From JBBECF01 sp040881945 (GTDB lineage: Bacteria; Pseudomonadota; Alphaproteobacteria; Dongiales; Dongiaceae): 5,792 nucleotides of DNA. Made by a program: the position numbers and the translations under genes. Location of the stretch: assembly GCA_040881945.1 (NCBI GenBank), contig JBBECF010000067.1, positions 1-5,792 of the forward strand. The letters are read 5' to 3'. Each line of letters starts with the position of its first letter. The stretch's first letter is position 1. The notes beneath the pieces were generated by a model that saw only the letters and a program-made list of their open reading frames with translations, had not been told where the DNA came from and ran no database searches. Of this stretch, positions 1 to 5,217 are shown in pieces.

Positions 1-18
1 CCGATTCGGCGGAATCGG
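1..18. repeat. Perfect inverted repeat at window edge (7-bp arms, 4-nt loop)
   Basis: CCGATTC (1-7) and GAATCGG (12-18) are exact reverse complements around GGCG. The element lies 58 nt upstream of the binding-protein start. No T-run follows on the + strand, so it is not a typical intrinsic terminator for a gene entering from the left. It could be part of an operator, the end of an upstream gene's terminator, or leader structure. The window edge prevents seeing whether the arms extend further. Confidence 0.5.
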
Positions 19-28
19 CCGGGCGCTC

Positions 29-53
29 GGCCAACGGGCGCTTGCAGTTGGTC
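29..53 (+). promoter_or_regulatory. Possible leader stem-loop just upstream of the binding-protein ribosome site
   Basis: GGCCAAC (29-35) can pair with GTTGGTC (47-53), a 7-bp stem with one G-U pair and an 11-nt loop. The right arm also lies in a short palindrome, GTTGG-T-CCAAC (47-57), so two overlapping foldings or a protein-binding palindrome are possible. It ends 8 nt before the Shine-Dalgarno. The function is not determined, and in DNA this GC-rich a short stem can occur by chance. Confidence 0.3.
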
Positions 54-60
54 CAACCGG

Positions 61-68
61 GGAGGTGA
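61..68 (+). promoter_or_regulatory. Strong Shine-Dalgarno of the binding-protein gene
   Basis: GGAGGTGA lies 7 nt before the ATG at 76 and is an almost ideal match to the 16S rRNA 3' end. It fixes the start codon. None of the three downstream operon genes has a comparable site, which fits the usual excess of binding protein over membrane subunits. Confidence 0.85.
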
Positions 69-75
69 GAGCGAG

Positions 76-1140
76 ATGAGCAATCGGGACAAACGGGCGG
101 CGCTGGTCGCCGTGATCGGGACGGCGCTGGCGGTGGCGGGCGCAACCGCGCCGGCGTCGGCGGCGGGCGAGTTGAGCTTCCTCGGCTGGGAAGGCTATGC
201 CGACGACAGCTTCGTCAAGGATTTCGAGCAGGAGACGGGCTGCAAGGTGACGGCGACCTATGTCGGGTCGAACGACGATTTCGCGCCCAAGCTCGCGGCC
301 GGCGGCGGCGTCTACGACATCGTCTCCGTATCGGCCGACAGCACCGGCGTCCTGGTCGCCGCCGGCTTGGTCGAGCCCCTCGACCTGTCGCGGGTCGAGC
401 GGTGGAACGAGATCTACGAGCTGTTCCGCAACGCCGGCGGCATCAACGCCGACGGCAAGGTGTGGGGCGTGCCGCTCACCTGGGGCTCGATCCCGCTCAT
501 GTACCGCACCGACAAGGTGACGGAGGCGCCGGACTCCTACGGCGCGCTCTGGGACAAGCGCTACGCCGGCAAGGTTTCGCTGTGGGACGACAAGAGCGCG
601 CTCTTCAACACCGCCCGGCTGCTCGGCTACGACAACGTGTACGACCTGACCGACGAGCAGCTCGCGGCTGTGAAGCAGAAGCTCGTCGAGCAGAAGCCGC
701 TGCTCCGCAAGTATTGGAGCACGGCCGGCGAGTTGGTGAACCTCTACGCCTCCGGCGAGGTCTGGATCTCCAACACCTGGGGCGGCTTCCAGGTCGCCGA
801 GCTGCAGAAGCAGGGGATCCCGGTCAAGGAATTCCTGCCCAAGGAAAAGGCCGACGGCTGGGTCGACAACTGGCAGATCGTCAAGGGCAGCCCGAACGTG
901 GACTGCGCCTACAAGTACATCAATTTCACCCTGTCGCCCAAGGGCCAGTGCGGGATCTCGAACGTCACCGGATATTCGGCGGCGAATCCGGCGGCGGCGA
1001 AGGAATGCATGTCGCCCGACGAGTTCACGGCCAAGCACCAGGACGACATCGGCTACGTCAACAGCCTGGTGATGTGGGAAATGCCGGCGCGGCTCGACGT
1101 CTACACCAACGTCTGGAACGCGGTGAAGGCGGCCGAGTGA
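76..1140 (+). CDS. Periplasmic substrate-binding protein of a polyamine (PotD)-type ABC importer
   Basis: This 354-residue protein should capture a small ligand in the periplasm and deliver it to the permease pair encoded downstream. Residues 1-29/30 form a signal peptide: basic start (R4, K6, R7), hydrophobic stretch 9-23, and cleavage around the ASA-A at 27-30. The mature start, with W38 and Y41 in a LGWEGYAD stretch, is typical of the PotD/PotF family, as is the length. Aligned by hand with E. coli PotD, the aromatic box appears kept (W38, W235, W262, Y300), with acidic residues D172 and D264. Other ligand positions seem changed (PotD E171 to A175, Y85 to D88, E36 to G40). Four cysteines (56, 277, 292, 311) could form disulfides in the periplasm. 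It is first in the operon and has a strong ribosome site. The family is secure; putrescine or spermidine as ligand is only a guess. Confidence 0.93.
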   Translation: MSNRDKRAALVAVIGTALAVAGATAPASAAGELSFLGWEGYADDSFVKDFEQETGCKVTATYVGSNDDFAPKLAAGGGVYDIVSVSADSTGVLVAAGLVEPLDLSRVERWNEIYELFRNAGGINADGKVWGVPLTWGSIPLMYRTDKVTEAPDSYGALWDKRYAGKVSLWDDKSALFNTARLLGYDNVYDLTDEQLAAVKQKLVEQKPLLRKYWSTAGELVNLYASGEVWISNTWGGFQVAELQKQGIPVKEFLPKEKADGWVDNWQIVKGSPNVDCAYKYINFTLSPKGQCGISNVTGYSAANPAAAKECMSPDEFTAKHQDDIGYVNSLVMWEMPARLDVYTNVWNAVKAAE

Positions 1141-1189
1141 GGCGCCGCAACGGCGACGACGGCGGCCGGCGCGGGCCCGCCGCGGCGCC
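1141..1189 (+). promoter_or_regulatory. Hairpin-prone GC-rich spacer between binding protein and ATPase
   Basis: The 49-nt spacer is nearly all G and C and self-complementary. GGCGCC occurs at both ends (1141-1146 and 1184-1189), GCGGGCCCGC at 1171-1180 is a perfect palindrome, and GGCGG (1161-1165) can pair with CCGCC (1177-1181). No Shine-Dalgarno precedes the ATG at 1190. In binding-protein operons such as malEFG, intercistronic stem-loops protect the first message and lower downstream expression. That role is inferred here from position and structure only. Confidence 0.5.
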
Positions 1190-2299
1190 ATGACGAGCAT
1201 CGTCGAGGTCGAGAACCTCACCAAGGTCTTCGCCGGCGGGGTGACCGCGGTCGACGACGTCTCGCTGCAGGTCGGCGAGGGCGAGTTCGTGACACTGCTG
1301 GGGCCGTCGGGCTGCGGCAAGACGACGATCCTGCGGATCATCGCCGGGTTCGAATCGCCGGACCGCGGGCGGGTCCTCTTGGGCGGCCGCGACGTTACCG
1401 ACGATCCGCCCTACAAGCGCGCGGTCAACACGGTCTTCCAGGATTACGCGCTGTTCCCGCACATGACCGTGGCGCAGAACGTCGGCTACGGCCTGCGCAT
1501 CGCCGGGGTGCGCCGCGCCGAGATCGGGCGGCAGGTCGAGGACGCGCTGCGCATGGTCGAGCTGCTCGACAAGATCGACAGCCGGCCGGCGGAGCTTTCC
1601 GGCGGCCAGCGGCAGCGGGTCGCGCTGGCGCGGGCGATCATCCGCCGCCCCAAGGTGCTGCTGCTCGACGAGCCGCTCTCGGCCCTCGACGTCAAGCTGC
1701 GCGAGGCGATGCAGGTCGAGCTCAAGCACCTGCATCAAAGGCTGGGCATCAGTTTCATCCTGGTCACGCACGACCAGAAGGAGGCCCTGGTCATGTCCGA
1801 CCGTGTCGTGGTCATCGACCGCGGCCGGATCGTCCAGTGCGGCAGCCCGGCCGAGCTCTACGACCGCCCGGCGACGCCCTATGTGGCGTCGTTCGTGGGC
1901 ACATCGAACCTGGTGCCGGCGATCGTCGTGGCCAGCGACGCCGACGGCATGGTCGCCGAGGCGGGAGGCCACCGCCTGCGGGCGCGGTCGGGGGCCCGGC
2001 GGTTCGCCCCCGGCGCGCATGTGCTGATCGCGATCCGGCCGGAAAAGGTCGTGACGGTACCCGCTGGCGGCGCCGTGCCCGACGCCTTCAACCGCATCGA
2101 GGCGCGGGTGATCGAGCACCTGTTCCACGGCCACGGCCTGCGGACCGAATTCGACATCGGTTGTGTCGAGCCCTTTATGGTCGACATCCAGTTGCCGGCC
2201 GCCCTCGCCGAGGTCGGTCTGGCGGCGCCCGGCGCGTCGGTCACGCTCGCCGTCGATCCGGCCAATCTGACCGTCTTCCCTGCGGACCGGCAGCCTTGA
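1190..2299 (+). CDS. ABC importer ATP-binding subunit, polyamine (PotA) type
   Basis: This cytoplasmic ATPase of 369 residues should hydrolyse ATP as a dimer to power the two permeases downstream. All nucleotide-binding motifs are intact: Walker A GPSGCGKT (38-45), Q-loop glutamine Q84, signature LSGGQ (136-140), Walker B VLLLDE (156-161) with catalytic E161, D-loop SALD (164-167) and switch histidine H194. Residues from about 235 to the end form the C-terminal regulatory region with a TOBE-type fold, seen in PotA, MalK and FbpC ATPases. Length is normal for the family. The ATG at 1190 is chosen because the family's N-terminal strand starts directly after it, although no ribosome site is visible. 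The stop overlaps the TTG start of the next gene. CysA/FbpC-type substrates cannot be ruled out from this subunit alone; the adjacent binding protein favours the polyamine class. Confidence 0.95.
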   Translation: MTSIVEVENLTKVFAGGVTAVDDVSLQVGEGEFVTLLGPSGCGKTTILRIIAGFESPDRGRVLLGGRDVTDDPPYKRAVNTVFQDYALFPHMTVAQNVGYGLRIAGVRRAEIGRQVEDALRMVELLDKIDSRPAELSGGQRQRVALARAIIRRPKVLLLDEPLSALDVKLREAMQVELKHLHQRLGISFILVTHDQKEALVMSDRVVVIDRGRIVQCGSPAELYDRPATPYVASFVGTSNLVPAIVVASDADGMVAEAGGHRLRARSGARRFAPGAHVLIAIRPEKVVTVPAGGAVPDAFNRIEARVIEHLFHGHGLRTEFDIGCVEPFMVDIQLPAALAEVGLAAPGASVTLAVDPANLTVFPADRQP

Positions 2300-3165
2300 C
2301 GCTCGGCGCCCGCCGCCGCCTGGCAATCCTCAGCGTGCTCTCGCCGCCGCTGTTGTGGACGCTGGTGTTCATGTTCGTGCCCTACGCGATCATGTTTACC
2401 TACAGCTTCTACACCCGGAAGTTCCCGACCTTCGTGCCCGATTTCCAGCTCGGCAACTACCTCGCGCTGTTCGCCGACGCGCAGTACTACCAGGTTCTCC
2501 TGCGGACGCTGAAGATCGCCACGGCGGTGTCGATCTCGGCCCTCCTGCTCGCCTACCCGCTGGCCTACTTCCTGGCGTTCAAGGTCCGCTCGGCCAGCCT
2601 GCGCACCATGCTCTACATGGCGGTGATCGTCCCGCTCTGGGTCTCCTACCTGCTGCGCGCCTATACCTGGAAGACGATCCTGGGCAGCGAGGGCGTGCTC
2701 AACTCCTTCCTCGTCTGGATCGGGATCCTGGACGAGCCGACGCCCTTGTTCCTCTACAACCAGTTCTCGATGGTGCTGACCCTCACCTACATCTTTATCC
2801 CCTTCATGGTGATGCCGATCTACGCCGCGCTCGAGAAGATCCCGCGGAGTCTGATCGACGCCTCGAAGGACCTTGGCGTCGGCCGGGCACAGACCTTCCT
2901 GCTCGTGACCCTGCCGCTGTCGGCGCCGGGGGTCCTCGCCGGCCTGACCCTGACCTTCTGCCTGACCTTCGGCGATTTCGTGGCGCCGTTCCTGGTCGGC
3001 GGGCCGAACGGCTCAATGATCGCCAATGTCGTGCAGTCGCAGTTCGGCACCGCTCTCAACTGGCCGCTGGGGGCGGCCCTGTCGATCGCCATGCTGGTGA
3101 TCGTGCTGACCATCGTCTCGATCGGCGACCGTCTTGAACGCGCCGGCCGTCTGGACCTGGGCTGA
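2296..3165 (+). CDS. ABC importer permease subunit 1, PotB type (TTG start)
   Basis: This inner-membrane subunit of 289 residues should form the channel with the next gene product. About six membrane segments are visible, roughly at 14-37, 73-95, 104-121, 158-178, 211-235 and 259-278. The cytoplasmic EAA loop that contacts the ATPase runs from about 186 to 212, with the conserved glycine at G194 and the LP pair at 206-207. TTG at 2296 is chosen because it overlaps the ATPase stop (TTGA) and gives a short basic N-terminus before TM1. GTG at 2335 is an alternative; ATG at 2371 would cut into TM1. There is no upstream ATG in frame between the ATPase stop and TM1. No good Shine-Dalgarno is seen, so translation probably depends on coupling to the ATPase. 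Sequence and order match PotB of the spermidine/putrescine system; substrate is unproven. Confidence 0.9.
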   Translation: MTLGARRRLAILSVLSPPLLWTLVFMFVPYAIMFTYSFYTRKFPTFVPDFQLGNYLALFADAQYYQVLLRTLKIATAVSISALLLAYPLAYFLAFKVRSASLRTMLYMAVIVPLWVSYLLRAYTWKTILGSEGVLNSFLVWIGILDEPTPLFLYNQFSMVLTLTYIFIPFMVMPIYAALEKIPRSLIDASKDLGVGRAQTFLLVTLPLSAPGVLAGLTLTFCLTFGDFVAPFLVGGPNGSMIANVVQSQFGTALNWPLGAALSIAMLVIVLTIVSIGDRLERAGRLDLG

Positions 3166-3168
3166 GCC

Positions 3169-4023
3169 GTGACGGCGAGCGCGGCGACGCCCGCCGGCAT
3201 CGCGTCGACCCCACCGACGCGCCGTCGGCGCCCGATCGACCTGCCGGGCCGGACGCTGGCCCTCGCCTCGATCCTCGTTCTCGCCTTCCTCTATTTGCCG
3301 ATCGTCGTGCTCGTCGTCTTCAGCTTCAACGACAACACCGTGACGACCCTGCCCCTGCGCGGGTTCACCTGGGGCTGGTACGAGCGGCTGTTCGCCAATG
3401 CCGACATGCGGGCCGCGATCGGCAACAGCTTCTACGTCGCCGGCTCGGCCACCGTCCTCACTCTGGCCATCGGCGTCCCAGCGGCCTTCGCGCTCGACCG
3501 GGCCGCCTTCCCCGGCAAGGCCGCGTTCCGCCGGCTCGTCCTGCTGCCGCTGGCATTGCCCGGCATCATCACCGGAATCTCGATGCTCAACCTGTTCCGG
3601 GTGCTCGGCTTCAACCTCAGCCTGGAGACCGTGATCCTCGGCCACGGCACCGCCCTGGTCGCCATCGTGGTGACCCAGGTTTATGCCCGCCTGCAGCGCT
3701 TCAACCGGCGCCTGGAGGAGGCGTCGACCGACCTCGGCGCCCGCCCCTGGCAGACCTTCCTCTACATCGTCCTGCCGAACATCCGCGCGGCGCTGATCGG
3801 CAGCGGGCTCCTGACCTTCACCCTGTCGTTCGACGAGATCCCGGTGACCTTCTTCCTGACCGGCCGCGACAACACCCTGCCGATGTACATCTATTCGACG
3901 CTGCGCCGCGGCATCACGCCGGAGATCAACGCCATCGGGACGATCATCGTGGTCGCCTCGCTCGGGATCATCATTCTGTCGGTGTCCCTGCTGCGCGATC
4001 CGGAGCGGCGTCCGGCGGGCTGA
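3169..4023 (+). CDS. ABC importer permease subunit 2, PotC type (GTG start)
   Basis: This second channel-forming inner-membrane subunit has 284 residues. A polar N-terminal tail of about 28 residues, rich in Ala, Thr, Pro and Arg (RRRR at 18-21), precedes TM1. Membrane segments lie near 29-51, 85-109, 121-142, 156-173, 206-230 and 254-275. The FSFND motif after TM1 (51-55) is typical of PotC/PotI proteins. The EAA loop is at about 183-205, with E183-E184-A185, G190 and the LP pair at 202-203. The GTG at 3169 follows the previous stop by 3 nt, so translational coupling is likely; no strong ribosome site is present. It is the last gene of the operon and is followed by a hairpin at 4027-4043. 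The class is secure, the transported ligand is not. Confidence 0.92.
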   Translation: MTASAATPAGIASTPPTRRRRPIDLPGRTLALASILVLAFLYLPIVVLVVFSFNDNTVTTLPLRGFTWGWYERLFANADMRAAIGNSFYVAGSATVLTLAIGVPAAFALDRAAFPGKAAFRRLVLLPLALPGIITGISMLNLFRVLGFNLSLETVILGHGTALVAIVVTQVYARLQRFNRRLEEASTDLGARPWQTFLYIVLPNIRAALIGSGLLTFTLSFDEIPVTFFLTGRDNTLPMYIYSTLRRGITPEINAIGTIIVVASLGIIILSVSLLRDPERRPAG

Positions 4024-4026
4024 CCG

Positions 4027-4059
4027 GGGCGGCTGTGCCGCCCGCCGGCGCTAGCCGGC
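4027..4059. terminator. Double hairpin at the convergent junction (no T-run)
   Basis: GGGCGGC (4027-4033) and GCCGCCC (4037-4043) form a perfect 7-bp stem with a TGT loop, 3 nt after the second permease's stop. Directly after it, GCCGGC (4044-4049) and GCCGGC (4054-4059) can pair around GCTA. The second stem contains the reverse-strand stop codon (CTA at 4051-4053) of the facing transporter gene. Neither strand has a T-tract, so this is not a canonical intrinsic terminator. It may block 3' exonucleases, or terminate in both directions together with Rho. Confidence 0.5.
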
Positions 4060-4944
4060 GGCGCGGAGCCGCCGTTCGCGCTCGATGACGTAGAGGCCGC
4101 TGGCGGCGATCACGGCGGCGCCGGCCAGCGTCGGGCCGTCCGGGAAGTCGCCGAACAGCGCGAATCCGATGACGATCGCCCAGACGAGCTGCATGTAGGC
4201 GAAGGGGGCGAGGGTCGAGGCCGGGGCGGCGGCGAAGGCCCGGATCATGGCCAGGTGGCCGAGGCTGCCCATCAGGCCGAGAAAGGCCATGGCGGCCCAG
4301 CCGGCCAGGTCGGGCGTGCGCCACTGGAACGGGACCGCCGCGCTCATCGTCACCACCCCGACCGAAGCCGAATAGAATAGGGTCGTCGTCCAGCCGTCGG
4401 TGCGGCTCAGCACCCGCGTGCCGATCTGGTAGAGGGCGAAGCAGACGGCGACCAGCAGCGGCAGCACCACCGCCCAGTGCAGTATGCCGAACCCGGGCCG
4501 GATGATGACCAGGACCCCGGCGAAGCCGACGATCACCGCCGCCCAGCGGCGCCACCCCACTTGCTCGCCCAGCAGCGGGACCGACAGGGCCGTGACGAGC
4601 AGCGGGCCGACGAAGCCGATGGCCGTGGCGTCGGCCAGCGGGATGAATTTGACGGCGAGGAAGAACAGGAAGGTCGAGGCGAGCAGCAGCACCGAGCGGG
4701 CGAGCTGCAGCCCGAGCCGCGACGTCCGCACGATGGCCGTCCAGCGGTGCCGGCCGAACAGCACCGGCAGGGTGGCCATATGGAAGATGTAGCGCGCCCA
4801 GGCCACCTGGGTCACGGAATAGGTCTGCGCCAGGTGCTTCGCCGTGGCGTCCATCAGCACGAACATGAACCCGGCCGCGAGCATCAGGACGATGCCGCGC
4901 AATACGGTTGTCGACTCGGCTGGGACGGTCGGGGCGGCGGGCAT
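4051..4944 (-). CDS. EamA/DMT-superfamily membrane transporter (probable metabolite exporter)
   Basis: This inner-membrane protein of 297 residues (from ATG at 4944) shows two EamA-type halves, about 15-150 and 157-288, each with around five hydrophobic segments, giving ten. Diagnostic stretches include the first-half RSVLLLASTFLFFLAVKFIP region (83-102), followed by LADATAIGFVGPLL and the LLGE turn (124-127). The second half has the matching APFAYMQLVWAI (246-257) and GLYVIERER (283-291). Family members export amino acids, their derivatives, purines, drugs or S-adenosylmethionine-like compounds, and sequence does not reveal which. The same frame stays open back to a TTG at 5106, which would add 54 polar residues. 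ATG at 4944 is preferred because it gives the usual family length with a short tail before TM1. No clear ribosome site precedes either start. It converges with the importer operon and diverges from the KamA-family gene. Confidence 0.9.
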   Translation of the reverse strand: MPAAPTVPAESTTVLRGIVLMLAAGFMFVLMDATAKHLAQTYSVTQVAWARYIFHMATLPVLFGRHRWTAIVRTSRLGLQLARSVLLLASTFLFFLAVKFIPLADATAIGFVGPLLVTALSVPLLGEQVGWRRWAAVIVGFAGVLVIIRPGFGILHWAVVLPLLVAVCFALYQIGTRVLSRTDGWTTTLFYSASVGVVTMSAAVPFQWRTPDLAGWAAMAFLGLMGSLGHLAMIRAFAAAPASTLAPFAYMQLVWAIVIGFALFGDFPDGPTLAGAAVIAASGLYVIERERRLRAAG

Positions 4945-5089
4945 CGGTGGGGTCCGGACGAGGGTGGCGCCGTAGCGGCGGCCGCCATCATGCCGTAGTT
5001 CGCGGCGCCGCGCATCCGCCGCATCGGCCTCGACTTGACCCGGAATCGCCGCGGCAAGTACCGCGCGAAAGGAATCTTCAACGAATTTG

Positions 5090-5106
5090 TTGTCAGTAGT
5101 GGACAA
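5090..5106. promoter_or_regulatory. Candidate operator: inverted repeat TTGTC-N7-GACAA
   Basis: TTGTC (5090-5094) and GACAA (5102-5106) are exact reverse complements separated by 7 nt, a 17-bp dyad. It sits between two divergent genes in the patch of lower GC content and overlaps a possible -35 box. Size and position suit a dimeric helix-turn-helix regulator. No regulator gene is visible in the window, so the binding protein is unknown. Confidence 0.35.
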
Positions 5107-5128
5107 GCCGCGCGAATGGGACTATGTG
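5100..5128 (+). promoter_or_regulatory. Possible sigma70-type promoter for the KamA-family gene
   Basis: TGGACA (5100-5105) matches the -35 consensus at 5 of 6 positions. It is followed after 17 nt by TATGTG (5123-5128), which matches the -10 box at only 3 of 6. Transcription would begin near 5135, leaving a leader of about 80 nt before the ATG at 5218. The weak -10 box keeps confidence low; the ideal spacing and the overlapping inverted repeat are the arguments in favour. Confidence 0.25.
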
Positions 5129-5200
5129 CGGAAATGCGGCGACGGGGGGAAAAATCCGCGGGCGGACCCCGGCGCCGGGACCGCCCATCGCCCGCGGTAC

Positions 5201-5206
5201 AGGAGA
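5201..5206 (+). promoter_or_regulatory. Ribosome binding site of the KamA-family gene
   Basis: AGGAGA lies 11 nt before the ATG at 5218. The spacing is slightly long but acceptable. It is the only good Shine-Dalgarno near the in-frame start candidates (ATG 5116, 5134, 5218; GTG 5263, 5323), so it decides the start at 5218. Confidence 0.6.
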
Positions 5207-5217
5207 GACTGATCAAG

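Larger units (their letters stand above)
4945..5217. other. Divergent intergenic region between exporter and KamA-family gene
   Basis: These 273 nt separate two divergent genes and should hold promoters for both. The half next to the exporter (4945-5060) is GC-rich with no clear signal. The patch at 5071-5130 is less GC-rich than its surroundings and carries the inverted repeat and the possible promoter listed separately. Both flanking frames stay open through much of this region because stop codons are rare in such GC-rich DNA. A longer exporter N-terminus (TTG 5106) or a longer KamA-family N-terminus (ATG 5116 or 5134) is therefore formally possible. Confidence 0.6.

Noticed and set aside
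402..1193. Open frame of 263 codons overlapping the binding-protein gene on the same strand
   Set aside because: Arg/Gly-rich alternate-frame translation with no domain; the binding-protein frame has a signal peptide and family motifs over the same bases.
1058..2326. Long open frame on the - strand (422 codons) opposite the ATPase gene
   Set aside because: It is a shadow of the ATPase gene in GC-rich DNA: low-complexity Arg, Asp, Gly and Ala content, no recognisable domain, and the + strand has every ABC ATPase motif.
2943..2970. Threefold CTGACC-like repetition in the first permease gene
   Set aside because: It is explained by alternating Leu-Thr codons in a membrane segment that is normal for this permease family.
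2355..3137. Open frame of 260 codons inside the first permease gene
   Set aside because: Alternate frame of a clear membrane permease; its translation is rich in Arg, Asp and Pro, with no ribosome site or family resemblance.
3013..3645. Reverse-strand open frame of 210 codons opposite the second permease
   Set aside because: Charged low-complexity translation typical of antisense frames in high-GC genes, with no supporting signal.
3971..4555. Second - strand frame overlapping the 3' part of the exporter gene
   Set aside because: It is out of frame with the EamA protein, Arg/Pro-rich, and runs through the convergent hairpins into the permease gene.
4477..4998. Plus-strand open frame of 173 codons opposite the exporter gene
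   Set aside because: Polar Gln/His/Arg-rich antisense translation without domain or ribosome site.
4884..5216. Minus-strand frame of 110 codons spanning the divergent intergenic region
   Set aside because: It overlaps the exporter start in another frame, is Arg/Pro-rich, has no recognisable domain, and would fill the region expected to hold promoters.
5116..5217. Longer N-terminus for the KamA-family gene from ATG 5116 or 5134
   Set aside because: The frame is open, but neither ATG has a good ribosome site, the first overlaps the possible promoter, and 5218 has AGGAGA upstream.
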